Shown: piece after piece, positions 40,084 to 49,439 of the stretch
How the letters are laid out: each line of letters starts with the position of its first letter
How positions within the stretch are numbered: the first letter of the stretch is position 1
From: Pannonibacter indicus
Lineage (GTDB): Bacteria > Pseudomonadota > Alphaproteobacteria > Rhizobiales > Stappiaceae
Assembly (NCBI RefSeq): GCF_001418225.1
Contig: NZ_LIPT01000002.1
Span: forward strand, 549,126-613,125
DNA length: 64,000 bases
Direction: 5' to 3'
The notes under the pieces: model-generated
Databases searched by the model: none
Seen by the model: only the letters and a program-made list of their open reading frames with translations
What the model was told of the DNA's origin: nothing
Translations under genes and position numbers: made by a program

Positions 40084-42876
40084 ATGAGCCTTTACGCCGA
40101 TTATCTCGCCGAGATCGAAACCCGCAAGGGTCAGGGCCTTCACCCCAAGCCGATCGAGGATGCCGCGCTCCTCGCCGAGGTGATTGCCAATATCAAGGAC
40201 ACGGGCAGCGCCCACCGCGCCGATTCGCTGCAGTTCTTCATCTACAACACCATTCCCGGCACAACGGGCGCTGCTGGCGAAAAGTCCCGTTTCCTGAAGG
40301 AGATCATCCTGGGAACCGAGGTGGTGCCGGAAATCTCCCGCGCCTTCGCCTTCGAGCTGCTGTCCCACATGAAGGGCGGCCCGTCCATCGCCGTGCTTCT
40401 GGATCTGGCGCTGGGCGAGGATGCCTCCATCGCCCGTGACGCTGCCGAAGTGCTGAAGACCCAGGTCTTCCTCTATGCCGCCGACACCGACCGTCTGAAG
40501 GCCGCCTTCGAGGCTGGCAATCCGGTCGCCAGGGACATTCTGGAGAGTTACGTCAAGGCCGAGTTCTTCACCAAGCTTCCCGAGGTCGAGGAGGAGATCA
40601 AGGTCGTCACTTATGTCGCGGCAGAAGGCGATATTTCCACCGACCTGCTGTCACCGGGCAATCAGGCGCATTCGCGCTCCGACCGTGAGCTGCATGGAAA
40701 GTGCATGATCTCCGAGGCCGCTCAGGCCGAGATCCGCGCCCTGCAGGCGCAGCATCCGGACAAGCGCGTCATGATGATCGCCGAAAAGGGCACGATGGGC
40801 GTCGGTTCCTCGCGCATGTCGGGCGTCAACAATGTGGCGCTGTGGACCGGCAAGCAGGCGAGCCCCTACGTTCCCTTCGTCAACATTGCCCCGATCGTGG
40901 CCGGCACCAACGGCATTTCGCCGATCTTCCTGACCACTGTCGATGTGACGGGCGGCATCGGCATCGACCTGAAGAACTGGGTCAAGAAGCTGGATGACGA
41001 GGGCAAGCCGGTCATCGACAATGCCGGCAATCCGGTTCTGGTGCAGAAGTACTCGGTCGACACGGGCACCGTGCTGAAGATCAACAGCAAGTCCAAGAAG
41101 CTCTACAGCGAGGACGGCAAGGAAGAGCTTGCCGATCTGTCCGCATCCTTCCGTCCGCAGAAGATGGAATCCATGCGCGCCGGTGGCTCATATGCCATCG
41201 TTTTCGGCAAGAAGCTGCAGACCTTTGCGGCCGAAACGCTGGGCGTCGAAGCGCCGCTGGTGTTCTCTCCGGCCAAGGAAGTCTCCCATCCGGGCCAGGG
41301 CCTGACGGCGGTGGAGAAGATCTTCAACCGCAATGCGGTTGGCGTTGCGCCGGGCAAGGTGCTGCATGCCGGTTCCGACGTGCGCGTGCGCGTCAACATC
41401 GTCGGCTCGCAGGACACCACCGGTCTGATGACCGCGCAGGAACTGGAAGCGATGGCAGCTACCGTCATTTCGCCGCTGGTGGATGGCGCCTATCAGTCCG
41501 GCTGCCACACGGCTTCGGTCTGGGATCTGAAGGCACAGGCCAACATTCCGAAACTGATGAGCTTCATGCACAAGTTCGGCCTGATCACCGCGCGTGACCC
41601 GAAGGGCGTCTATCACTCCATGACGGACGTGATCCACAAGGTACTGAACGACATCACCGTGGATGACTGGGACATCATCATCGGCGGCGACAGCCACACC
41701 CGCATGTCCAAGGGCGTCGCCTTCGGTGCGGACTCGGGCACCGTGGCGCTGGCTCTTGCCACCGGCGAAGCCACCATGCCGATCCCCGAGTCCGTCAAGG
41801 TGACCTTCAAGGGCTCCATGAAGGATCACGTCGATTTCCGCGATGTGGTGCATGCCACCCAGGCCCAGATGCTGAGCCAGTTCGGCGACAACGTCTTCCA
41901 GGGCCGTGTCATCGAAGTGCATATCGGCACGCTGCTGGCGGACCAGGCCTTCACCTTCACCGACTGGACCGCAGAAATGAAGGCCAAGGCCTCCATCTGC
42001 ATCTCCGATGACGAGACGCTGATCGGCTCGCTGGAACTGGCCAAGTCGCGCATTCAGGTGATGATCGACAAGGGCATGGATAATGACGCTCAGGTTCTGA
42101 AGGGCCTGATCGCCAAGGCCGACAAGCGCATCGCCGAAATCCGCTCCGGCGAAAAGCCGGCGCTGGCTCCGGACGAAAACGCCAAGTACTTCGCCGAAGT
42201 CGTCGTCGATCTCGACCAGATCGATGAGCCGATGATCGCCGACCCGGATGTCAACAACCCGGATGTGTCCAAGCGCTACACCCATGATTCCATCCGCCCC
42301 GTGTCCTATTACGGCGGCGAGAAGAAGGTCGATCTGGGCTTCGTCGGTTCCTGCATGGTGCACAAGGGCGACATCAAGATCGTCGCGCAGATGCTGAAGA
42401 ACCTCGAAAAGGTGCATGGCACCGTCGAGTTCAAGGCTCCGCTCGTGGTGGCAGCCCCGACCTACAACATCATCGACGAGCTGAAGGCTGAAGGCGACTG
42501 GGACGTTCTGCAGAAGTACTCGGGCTTCGAATTCGACGACAATGCGCCGAAGAGCAAAGCCCGTACCCAGTACGAAAACATCCTGTATCTGGAGCGTCCG
42601 GGCTGCAACCTCTGCATGGGCAACCAGGAAAAGGCCGAGAAGGGCGATACGGTTCTGGCCACCTCCACCCGCCTGTTCCAGGGCCGTGTGGTGGAAGACA
42701 GCGCCGAGAAGAAGGGTGAATCCCTGCTCGCCTCCACCCCTGTGGTGGTGCTCGCCGCCATTCTGGGCCGCACGCCCAACGTGGACGAGTACAAGCAGGC
42801 CGTGGAAGGGATTGACCTGACCAAGTTCTCCCCGCCGGTCGAAAAGCTGGCAACGGCGCGCTCGGTTCACTTCTGA
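40084..42876 (+). CDS. acnB: Aconitate hydratase B / 2-methylisocitrate dehydratase
   Basis: AcnB is the second aconitase type and in other bacteria also handles 2-methylisocitrate. The 930 residues have the B-type order: an N-terminal HEAT-like domain (SLYADYLAEIETRKGQGL), then the swivel domain (EKGTMGVGSSRMSGVNN), then the catalytic domains. Cluster cysteines are in FVGSCMVHKGDI and RPGCNLCMGNQ, and HTRMSKG is conserved. Having both AcnA and AcnB, side by side and divergent, is unusual for Alphaproteobacteria in my experience. No methylcitrate-cycle genes are visible in this window. Confidence 0.95.
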   Translation: MSLYADYLAEIETRKGQGLHPKPIEDAALLAEVIANIKDTGSAHRADSLQFFIYNTIPGTTGAAGEKSRFLKEIILGTEVVPEISRAFAFELLSHMKGGPSIAVLLDLALGEDASIARDAAEVLKTQVFLYAADTDRLKAAFEAGNPVARDILESYVKAEFFTKLPEVEEEIKVVTYVAAEGDISTDLLSPGNQAHSRSDRELHGKCMISEAAQAEIRALQAQHPDKRVMMIAEKGTMGVGSSRMSGVNNVALWTGKQASPYVPFVNIAPIVAGTNGISPIFLTTVDVTGGIGIDLKNWVKKLDDEGKPVIDNAGNPVLVQKYSVDTGTVLKINSKSKKLYSEDGKEELADLSASFRPQKMESMRAGGSYAIVFGKKLQTFAAETLGVEAPLVFSPAKEVSHPGQGLTAVEKIFNRNAVGVAPGKVLHAGSDVRVRVNIVGSQDTTGLMTAQELEAMAATVISPLVDGAYQSGCHTASVWDLKAQANIPKLMSFMHKFGLITARDPKGVYHSMTDVIHKVLNDITVDDWDIIIGGDSHTRMSKGVAFGADSGTVALALATGEATMPIPESVKVTFKGSMKDHVDFRDVVHATQAQMLSQFGDNVFQGRVIEVHIGTLLADQAFTFTDWTAEMKAKASICISDDETLIGSLELAKSRIQVMIDKGMDNDAQVLKGLIAKADKRIAEIRSGEKPALAPDENAKYFAEVVVDLDQIDEPMIADPDVNNPDVSKRYTHDSIRPVSYYGGEKKVDLGFVGSCMVHKGDIKIVAQMLKNLEKVHGTVEFKAPLVVAAPTYNIIDELKAEGDWDVLQKYSGFEFDDNAPKSKARTQYENILYLERPGCNLCMGNQEKAEKGDTVLATSTRLFQGRVVEDSAEKKGESLLASTPVVVLAAILGRTPNVDEYKQAVEGIDLTKFSPPVEKLATARSVHF

Positions 42877-42917
42877 GCCGCCAGAAGCATCTGAGCCTCT
42901 GATGGCCTGACTTTCAG

Positions 42918-42969
42918 CGGCCGCCCGTCCGGTGAGGATCCTATCGGATCTGACCCGGACCGGCGGCCG
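42918..42969. repeat. Two-tier hairpin between acnB and ccmA
   Basis: Outer 15-base arms (42918-42932 and 42955-42969; CGGCCGCCCGTCCGG against CCGGACCGGCGGCCG) pair with one mismatch. Within the 22-base loop, GATCC-TATC-GGATC (42937-42950) forms a second perfect stem. It lacks a T-run. It may be an acnB transcript end or an mRNA-stabilising element. Confidence 0.65.
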
Positions 42970-43075
42970 TTCACTTGTGAGGCGCAGCTCTGCCCTCCCT
43001 CTACGCAGTTCTAGCTGCTTGCCATCGTCCGGGGGGCATCCTAACAAGGACCGGAATGAAGCGCGGAGCTGTCCT

Positions 43076-43753
43076 CTGAAACTGATTGCCGAGAAACTTG
43101 CCGTGGACCGGGGCGGGCGCCGGGTGTTTGCCGGGTTGGGCTTTGAGCTTGAGGCGGGCCGGGCGCTGGTTATCACCGGGGCCAATGGTGTCGGCAAGTC
43201 GACGCTGCTGCGCACGCTGGCGGGTCTTGTGCCGGTGAGCGAGGGCAAGCTGACGCTGGAAGGCGGTGCCAGCGAGCGCAGCCTGGCCGAGCACGCACAT
43301 TATTTCGGCCATGAAAGCGCGGTGAAGCGTGCCCTGAGCGTTCTGGAAAACCTTGAGTTCTGGCGCAGCTTCATGGTCCCGGCCCGGCCGGAGGGGTTTG
43401 ACGGCGAGGTGCTGCAGCCGCTGGATATTCTCGACCGCCTCGGCATCGGCCACACCGCGAACCTGCCCGCGGCCTATCTGTCGGCGGGCCAGACCCGGCG
43501 GCTGGCGCTGGCGCGCCTGTTCGTGACACCGCGCCCCATCTGGCTGATGGATGAGCCGACCTCGGCCCTCGACAAGGCCTCCGAAGCGCAGCTTCTCGGT
43601 TTCATGAACGCGCATCTGGCTGCAGGCGGTCAGATCATCACCGCCACCCATTCCGAGCTTGCGCTGCATCCCGCCGATGCGCTGCATCTGGCTGCGCCAG
43701 AGCTGGGGCCAGAACAGGGTGATGAGACCGCAGACGAGGGAGAAGAGGCATGA
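43076..43753 (+). CDS. ccmA: Haem exporter ATPase CcmA, probable CTG start
   Basis: CcmA powers the CcmABC(D) complex that releases haem-loaded CcmE for cytochrome c assembly. The roughly 225-residue product has Walker A GANGVGKST, signature LSAGQTRRLA, Walker B IWLMDEPTSALD and switch His ATHSE. Family similarity begins at KLIAEKLAVDRGGRRVF. No ATG or GTG precedes that point in a sensible place, but a CTG at 43076 has GGAG exactly 7 bases upstream; a GTG at 43103 would lose conserved residues. The stop overlaps ccmB (ATGA). Confidence 0.9.
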   Translation: MKLIAEKLAVDRGGRRVFAGLGFELEAGRALVITGANGVGKSTLLRTLAGLVPVSEGKLTLEGGASERSLAEHAHYFGHESAVKRALSVLENLEFWRSFMVPARPEGFDGEVLQPLDILDRLGIGHTANLPAAYLSAGQTRRLALARLFVTPRPIWLMDEPTSALDKASEAQLLGFMNAHLAAGGQIITATHSELALHPADALHLAAPELGPEQGDETADEGEEA

Positions 43754-44421
43754 GCGGCTGGTTCTCCGCCCTTGTTGCCCGCGAAGTCCGCCTGGCCATC
43801 CGGGTTGGCGGCGGGGCGCTGATCGGCGTGCTGTTCTTTCTGGCCGTGGTCACGGTCATTCCATTTGGCGTCGGGCCGGATCTCAATCTCCTGTCCCGCA
43901 TCGGCCCGGCGATCCTTTGGATCGGGGCGCTGCTGTCGGCGCTGCTGGGGCTCGACCGGCTGTTTCAGGCCGACCGGGATGACGGCTCGCTCGATCTGAT
44001 GCTGATGGCCGGCCAGCCGCTGGAACTGGTGGTGCTGGGCAAATGCCTTGCCCACTGGGTGGCAACCGGCCTGCCGCTGGTGCTGGCAGCGCCCGTTCTG
44101 GCTGTTTTCCTCAACCTCGGGCCGGTGGCCATGGGGGCGGTGACGCTGACCCTGCTGGTGGGGACTCCCGCTCTGACCTTGATCGGCGCCATTGGCGCGG
44201 CGCTGACCGTGTCGCTGCGCCGGGGCGGTCTGCTGCTCGCCGTGCTGGTGGTGCCGCTGACGATCCCGGTGCTGATCTTCGGCGTGAGCGCGGCGGACGC
44301 TGCCGTGAATGACCCGGTGCCCTTCATGACGCCGTTTCTGATCCTCTGCGCGCTGACGCTGTTCTCGGCTGTTCTCGGGCCGGTGGCGGCGGCGGCGGCG
44401 CTGCGCTTTGCGGCGGATTGA
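43750..44421 (+). CDS. ccmB: Haem exporter permease CcmB
   Basis: CcmB is the six-helix membrane subunit of the cytochrome c maturation ABC complex. The 223 residues start SGWFSALVAREVRLAIRVGG and carry the family stretch LDRLFQADRDDGSLDLMLM and GLPLVLAAPVLAVFLNL. It overlaps ccmA by four bases. A 143-base gap separates it from ccmC, long enough for a second promoter. Confidence 0.95.
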   Translation: MSGWFSALVAREVRLAIRVGGGALIGVLFFLAVVTVIPFGVGPDLNLLSRIGPAILWIGALLSALLGLDRLFQADRDDGSLDLMLMAGQPLELVVLGKCLAHWVATGLPLVLAAPVLAVFLNLGPVAMGAVTLTLLVGTPALTLIGAIGAALTVSLRRGGLLLAVLVVPLTIPVLIFGVSAADAAVNDPVPFMTPFLILCALTLFSAVLGPVAAAAALRFAAD

Positions 44422-44564
44422 ACCCGTCAGGGCATGACGCTTTCGTGATTGCGGTCAGATGGGGGCTTGACCCAGCGCAAGGCAATGCGAAAACCCTTGA
44501 GGCATAGAGAGCGGACCTGCGGCCTTGCATTGCAGCGGCGGGTGAGAGGGATTAGAACCATTCC

Positions 44565-45332
44565 ATGGCACTTGTTGATCTGGCGAACCCGACCCGTTTC
44601 ATGAGCCTTGCCCGGGCCATCCTGCCTTGGGCAACGGGCCTGTGTGTGCTGCTGTTTGCCATCGGGCTCTACATGACCTTCTTCGTGGCGCCGGAGGACT
44701 ACCAGCAGGGCGACACGGTGCGGATCATGTATGTCCACGTGCCCGCCGCCTGGCTGTCGATGATGTGCTATTCGGTCATGGCCCTGTCTTCCCTCGGCAC
44801 GCTGGTGTGGAAGCATCCGCTGGCCGATGTCTCGGCCAAGGCGGCAGCACCGCTTGGGGCTGCCTTCACCTTCATGGCGCTGATCACCGGTTCGCTCTGG
44901 GGCAAGCCGATGTGGGGTACCTATTGGGTGTGGGATGCGCGCCTGACCTCGGTACTGGTGCTCTTTATCATGTATCTGGGCCTCATGGCCCTGTGGCGGA
45001 CGATGGATGACCCGATCCGGGCGGGCAAGGCGGCTGCGGTGCTGACGCTGGCCGGGGTCATCAACCTGCCCATCATCAAATTCTCCGTCGACTGGTGGAA
45101 CACGCTGCACCAGCCGGCCAGCGTCATCCGCATGGACGGGCCAACGATCCACCCGGATCTGCTGTGGCCGCTGATGGTGATGGCGGCAGCCTTCACGCTG
45201 CTGTTCCTGGTGCTGCATGCCCATGCGATGATCAACGAAATCCTGCGGCGGCGGGTGCGGGCGCTGCGCATGCGCGCTGCCGCCGTGCGCCCGGCGGGCG
45301 CCAGCGCCGCAACCCCTGTCGCGGCGGAGTGA
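44565..45332 (+). CDS. ccmC: Haem-handling protein CcmC
   Basis: CcmC presents haem to the chaperone CcmE at the periplasmic face. The 255-residue, six-helix protein contains the tryptophan-rich haem motif GTYWVWDARLTS and the two conserved periplasmic His (YVHVPAAW and WNTLHQPAS). The C-terminal 25 residues are basic and Ala/Pro-rich. Its stop lies 7 bases before ccmD. Confidence 0.96.
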   Translation: MALVDLANPTRFMSLARAILPWATGLCVLLFAIGLYMTFFVAPEDYQQGDTVRIMYVHVPAAWLSMMCYSVMALSSLGTLVWKHPLADVSAKAAAPLGAAFTFMALITGSLWGKPMWGTYWVWDARLTSVLVLFIMYLGLMALWRTMDDPIRAGKAAAVLTLAGVINLPIIKFSVDWWNTLHQPASVIRMDGPTIHPDLLWPLMVMAAAFTLLFLVLHAHAMINEILRRRVRALRMRAAAVRPAGASAATPVAAE

Positions 45333-45339
45333 GGTGAGC

Positions 45340-45525
45340 ATGGCTGCCTTCGACCTTGGCCCCCACGCGGGCTTTATCATTGCCTCCTTCGTCATTTGCC
45401 TTGGCGTCGTGCTCGGCCTCACCGGCTGGGTGTGGCTGGACCGGCGGCGTCTCAATTCGGATCTCAGGGCGCTGGAGGCGCAAGGGGTGCGCCGCCGCAC
45501 GGCAGCAGGGACGCAGGGCCAATGA
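45340..45525 (+). CDS. ccmD: Cytochrome c maturation protein CcmD
   Basis: CcmD is the small single-helix protein that helps release holo-CcmE from CcmABC. The 61 residues show the typical AAFDLGPHAGFIIASFVICL start, one membrane helix and a basic tail with LDRRRLNSDLRALE. ATG 45340 has GAGG 5 bases upstream. The stop overlaps the ccmG start (ATGA). Confidence 0.93.
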   Translation: MAAFDLGPHAGFIIASFVICLGVVLGLTGWVWLDRRRLNSDLRALEAQGVRRRTAAGTQGQ

Positions 45526-46139
45526 GCGCGCCGGACCAGTCTTCCGCCGCCAAGCCGGATGCAGGGGGGCGCCGCCGCATTCCTGTGTTCGCATTGCTGC
45601 CGCTGGTGGTCTTCGCCGCGCTGGCGGTGCTGTTCCTGTTCCAGATGGTCTTCGGGCGCGATCCGTCCGAACTGCCTTCGGCCCTGCTCAACAAGCCGGC
45701 CCCCCGCATGGAGCTTCCTGCGGTGGAAGGCCTGATGGACAAGGGTGTGCCCGTGCCCGGCATCGCGGCGGCTGATCTGGATGGCGGCGTGTCTGTCGTC
45801 AATGTTTTCGCCTCCTGGTGCGTGCCCTGCCGTCAGGAGCATCCGGTGCTGGAGGAAATGGCGAAGGACGGCAGGTTCCGCATGTATGGGATCAACTACA
45901 AGGACCAGCCCGAAAACGCCCGCCGTTTCCTCGGCGCGCTCGGCAACCCTTATGACAAGGTGGGCGCCGATGCCGGTGGCCGCGCGGCGATTGAGTGGGG
46001 CGTCTATGGCGTGCCGGAGACCTATGTGGTCGATGGCAAGGGCGTGATCCGCTACAAGTTCATCGGCCCGCTCTCGCCCGAAAGCTACGAGCGCGTGTTC
46101 CTGCCGCAGCTGGAACGGGTTCTGGCCGGCGGCAGCTGA
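45522..46139 (+). CDS. ccmG: Thiol:disulfide interchange protein CcmG/DsbE
   Basis: CcmG is a membrane-anchored periplasmic thioredoxin that keeps apocytochrome c cysteines reduced. The 205 residues have one N-terminal anchor (IPVFALLPLVVFAALAVLFL), the redox site FASWCVPCRQEHP, the cis-Pro region YGVPETYVVDGKG and IGPLSPESYERV. The remaining ccm genes (E, F, H, I) are not in this window, so the pathway is split between loci. A 14-bp hairpin follows the stop. Confidence 0.95.
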   Translation: MSAPDQSSAAKPDAGGRRRIPVFALLPLVVFAALAVLFLFQMVFGRDPSELPSALLNKPAPRMELPAVEGLMDKGVPVPGIAAADLDGGVSVVNVFASWCVPCRQEHPVLEEMAKDGRFRMYGINYKDQPENARRFLGALGNPYDKVGADAGGRAAIEWGVYGVPETYVVDGKGVIRYKFIGPLSPESYERVFLPQLERVLAGGS

Positions 46140-46157
46140 TTTCAGGATTTTGATCAC

Positions 46158-46198
46158 ACCAACGCCGCCCGCTGCCGGTTAGCTCGGGCGGCGTTGGT
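46158..46198. terminator. Strong hairpin between convergent ccmG and dctM
   Basis: Perfect 14-bp arms ACCAACGCCGCCCG / CGGGCGGCGTTGGT (46158-46171, 46185-46198) with a 13-base loop lie between the two stop codons. There is no good T-run on either side, so it is a probable bidirectional transcript end rather than a textbook terminator. Confidence 0.7.
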
Positions 46199-46241
46199 AG
46201 GTCCGCGGCGGGGGTGGGCCTGCCGCAGCATCGGGTGTTTC

Positions 46242-47570
46242 TCAGCGTCCGGTGATGCCGGGGAAGGCGACCAGCAGACCGACAGCCAGCATCTGCAGGG
46301 CGATGAAAGGCAGCAGCGCCCGGAAGATGATGCCCAGCGTGATGCCGGGAGGTGCCACGGACTTCAGATAGAAGGCTGCGGGACCAAAGGGCGGCGACAG
46401 GAACGAGATCTGCATGTTCATGCAGAACAGGACGCCGAACCACACCGGGTCAAGGCCGAGCGACTTGATGATCGGCACGAAGATCGGCATCGTCAGCAGG
46501 GCAATGCCGACCCAGTCGAGGAAGGCGCCGAGGACGAACAGGATTGCCATCATCACCAGAACGATGACGGTGGGATTGTCCGAGATGCCGGTGATCATGC
46601 CCGAGACGAAGTTCACCCCGCCCATCAGATTGTAGACGCCGACAATGGCGGTGGCACCGATGCCGATCCAGACGATCATGCCGACCGTGGACAGGGTCTG
46701 CATTGCCGCATCGCGCAACAGCTTGAACGAGAACTCGCCGCGCAGGATCGTGGACAGGAGCACGCCGCCGACGCCAATGGCTGAAGCTTCGGTCACGGAA
46801 GCGATGCCGCCATAGATCGAGCCCAGGACGATGAAGACGACCAGCACTGGCAGGGCCAGCCCCTTCAGCAGCCGCAGCTTTTCCGCCGCCAGAATCGGCT
46901 CCGGGTCGACCTGCGGCACCACATGGGGCGTGAAATAAGCCCGGGCCAGGATGTAGGCGACATAGAACATGGCCAGCATGAAGCCCGGCAGAAAGGCCGC
47001 GGTGAACAGCTCGCCGATGGAGACGTTGGCGGTCAGGCCATAGATGATCAGCACGATGGACGGGGGGATCATGGTGCCGAGCGAGCCGCCCGCACAGACC
47101 ACGCCGATGGCCAGATTGCGGTCATAGCCCTGCCGCAGCATCTGGGGCAGGGCGATCATGCCCAGCAGCACGATCTCGCCGCCGATGATGCCGCTCATGG
47201 CGGCCAGAATCACCGAGACGAATACGGTCTGCACTGCCACGCCGCCGCGTATGCGCCCGGCAAACAGCTTCATCGCATCGAACAGGTCCCGGGCGATGCC
47301 GGAGCGGTCGAGGATGGCGGCCATCAGCACGAACATCGGCACCGAAACGAACACGAAGTTCATCACGAAGGAATAGACGCGGCTGGTGATGAGCGGGATC
47401 GACATGGGGCCGAACCAGCCGAGCGCGAAGATGAGCGCCACAAGCAGCGTCACGAAGGCCAGAGGCATGCCGGTCAGCAGCAGCACGACCATCATGATGA
47501 ACATGGCCAGTGTGCCCCAGCCGATGCCGAGGGCCTGCAGGTTGAAGCTGAAATCCAGAAGTTCGGTCAT
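46242..47570 (-). CDS. dctM: TRAP transporter large permease subunit DctM
   Basis: This is the transport channel of a tripartite ATP-independent periplasmic (TRAP) system driven by a sodium or proton gradient. The 442 residues contain about 12 hydrophobic segments with family motifs GGSLGTMIPPSIVLIIYG and FVSVPMFVLMAAILDRSG, and a C-terminus with LSPPFGPAAFYLKSVAPPGI. It ends the gntR-dctP-dctQ-dctM run and begins 3 bases after the dctQ start side. From context the substrate is probably a sugar acid. Confidence 0.94.
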   Translation of the reverse strand: MTELLDFSFNLQALGIGWGTLAMFIMMVVLLLTGMPLAFVTLLVALIFALGWFGPMSIPLITSRVYSFVMNFVFVSVPMFVLMAAILDRSGIARDLFDAMKLFAGRIRGGVAVQTVFVSVILAAMSGIIGGEIVLLGMIALPQMLRQGYDRNLAIGVVCAGGSLGTMIPPSIVLIIYGLTANVSIGELFTAAFLPGFMLAMFYVAYILARAYFTPHVVPQVDPEPILAAEKLRLLKGLALPVLVVFIVLGSIYGGIASVTEASAIGVGGVLLSTILRGEFSFKLLRDAAMQTLSTVGMIVWIGIGATAIVGVYNLMGGVNFVSGMITGISDNPTVIVLVMMAILFVLGAFLDWVGIALLTMPIFVPIIKSLGLDPVWFGVLFCMNMQISFLSPPFGPAAFYLKSVAPPGITLGIIFRALLPFIALQMLAVGLLVAFPGITGR

Positions 47571-47573
47571 GGC

Positions 47574-48152
47574 TCAGTCCTTCACGCTGCGGCGGGCATG
47601 GTTGACGGCGAGCACCAGGAACTGCAGCACCAAAGCGATCATCACCACCAGGATGAAGACCTTGATCAAGGCCGGGGTCGGCGGGCTCCAGGCGCTGCCG
47701 GTGGTCTCCAGCCGGATCCCGCCGGAGGGGGCCAGCACGGCGCGCTGCACCATGTGCCATGAGGCATAGGCGAAGAAACCGCTGGCAATCGCACAGGCGA
47801 GGGAAATGAGCACATCCGCCGCCCGGCGCAGGCGTGGGGACAGGAGGTCGTAGATCAGCACAACGCGGATATGGGTGTTGCGGCTTGTGCAATAGAGACC
47901 GCCGAAGACGAAGGCGATGCCGCACAGGAAGACCGTTGCCTCATGCGCCCAGATGGTGGGGCTGTTGAGCAGATAGCGCAGGAAGACTTCAAGCAGGAGA
48001 ATGGCAGCTGCCAGGACAATGCCTGTTGCGAAGATGAAGCCGGAGCCGTTGATCAGGCGGCCCAGAAGGCCGGCTTCAGGCGCTGCGCCCTGTTCCGGTT
48101 CGGGTGGAAGGCCGGGGGCCTTCGCGTCAGTGTGAGTGGTGCCGTGTGTCAT
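47574..48152 (-). CDS. dctQ: TRAP transporter small permease subunit DctQ
   Basis: DctQ is the four-helix partner of DctM. The 192 residues have membrane segments at about 34-56, 68-90, 110-135 and 150-178, with the typical EVFLRYLLNSPTIWAHEATV and CTSRNTHIRVVLIYDLL. ATG 48152 (THGTTHTDAKAPG) is preferred, with GGAAA upstream; the frame continues to 48275 without a plausible start signal. The 171-base gap back to dctP is fairly long for this operon type. Confidence 0.9.
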   Translation of the reverse strand: MTHGTTHTDAKAPGLPPEPEQGAAPEAGLLGRLINGSGFIFATGIVLAAAILLLEVFLRYLLNSPTIWAHEATVFLCGIAFVFGGLYCTSRNTHIRVVLIYDLLSPRLRRAADVLISLACAIASGFFAYASWHMVQRAVLAPSGGIRLETTGSAWSPPTPALIKVFILVVMIALVLQFLVLAVNHARRSVKD

Positions 48153-48323
48153 GTCTGTTTCCAGCGGGATGAGCCTCAGGGCTGAAGCGGCACGGGGCCG
48201 CGCCGCCTCATGACCTTGCAGACGGATGGTGCCTGTGCGGTCCAGGAGGGCGGGGCATGTGCTGTCCCGCCGCACCCCGTTTCAGGCGCCGGTTTCAGGC
48301 CACCCGTCTCAGGCAGCTCTGTC

Positions 48324-49343
48324 TCAGAGCAGGCCCTTCTGGGTCAGATAGCTGGTGAGGGTGTCATAGACCTTCTGCGCCATCGCAGAGCCCTTGGCGA
48401 TGCGCTCCCATTCGGCCATGGCGATCTTGCGGAACTTGGCACGCTCTTCGTCCGGCCAGTTGTGGATGCTGATGGAACCGTCCGCCTTGGCTTCCTCGAT
48501 CGCCTTCAGGTCGGCAGCCTTGAGGCCGTTGATCTGGGCCTGCTGGAATTCCTTCACGGTCGTTTCCAGCAAGGTCTTGATGTCGTCCGGCAGGGCGTCC
48601 CACTTGGCCTTGTTCATGGACACTTCCACGAGCGGCAGGGAGTGGAAGCCGGGATAGACCGGGTGCGGGGCAACCTTGTTGAGGCCCTGGATCTGGTTGA
48701 CCGAGAACACCGAATAGTCGGCAGCGTCCACCACACCCTTGTCGATGCTGGTGAAGACTTCCGAAGCCGGCAGATTCACCGGAGCGGCGCCTGCTGCTGC
48801 GAAGACGTTGGCAATCGGGCCTTCCGGTGAGCGGACCTTGACGCCCTTGAGATCATCAACGCCATTGAGCGGAACGCGGGAGACGAAAGCCTCAAGGCCG
48901 GGCGTGGACACGCCGATGAAATGCAGGCCGTAGGAGCCAAGCAGCTCCTGCATGATTTCCTTGCCGCCGCCATTCTCGACAAAGTCGATCATCTGGGCGG
49001 GATCGGACCAGGCGCCGACCGGGTTGGCGATGAGGCCGAAAGCCGGGTCCTTGCCGGCCCAGTAGGACGAATCGCAGATCTGGCCGTCCAGAATGCCCGC
49101 CGCAACCGCGTCCAGGGTTTCATTGTATTCGACGACGGAGCCGACCGGCATCAGCTCGATCTTCACCTTGCCGCCGGACTTTTCAGCGACGAGATCGGTC
49201 CAGCCCTTCTGATATTCGAAATTCGGGTTGCCCGCCGGGTCCGAGGACTGGAACCGGAACGTGTACTCCTGCGCCATTGCGCTTGTTGCCAGCGCGAAGG
49301 CTGCCACAGCTGTCAGGGATGCCGTCTTCAAAAATCGCTTCAT
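48324..49343 (-). CDS. dctP: TRAP transporter substrate-binding protein DctP
   Basis: This periplasmic binding protein delivers substrate to DctQM. A signal peptide (KRFLKTASLTAVAAFALATS, cleavage after AMA) precedes the mature EYTFRFQSSDPAGNPNFEYQ. The conserved Arg that binds a carboxylate is probably the one in GVKVRSPEGPIANVF, supporting an acidic ligand. The start is one of four consecutive ATG codons (49352-49343); I take the last, which gives the usual MKRF beginning. It lies 87-96 bases downstream of the gntR stop. Confidence 0.93.
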   Translation of the reverse strand: MKRFLKTASLTAVAAFALATSAMAQEYTFRFQSSDPAGNPNFEYQKGWTDLVAEKSGGKVKIELMPVGSVVEYNETLDAVAAGILDGQICDSSYWAGKDPAFGLIANPVGAWSDPAQMIDFVENGGGKEIMQELLGSYGLHFIGVSTPGLEAFVSRVPLNGVDDLKGVKVRSPEGPIANVFAAAGAAPVNLPASEVFTSIDKGVVDAADYSVFSVNQIQGLNKVAPHPVYPGFHSLPLVEVSMNKAKWDALPDDIKTLLETTVKEFQQAQINGLKAADLKAIEEAKADGSISIHNWPDEERAKFRKIAMAEWERIAKGSAMAQKVYDTLTSYLTQKGLL

Positions 49344-49439
49344 CATCATCATTCCGTTGATGAGCTTTTGGATGGGTATGTGCCGGAGCCCGTCAGAGCT
49401 CCTTTTGCGGCGGTTGAGAGCCGCCGTTTCCGCCTGGCG

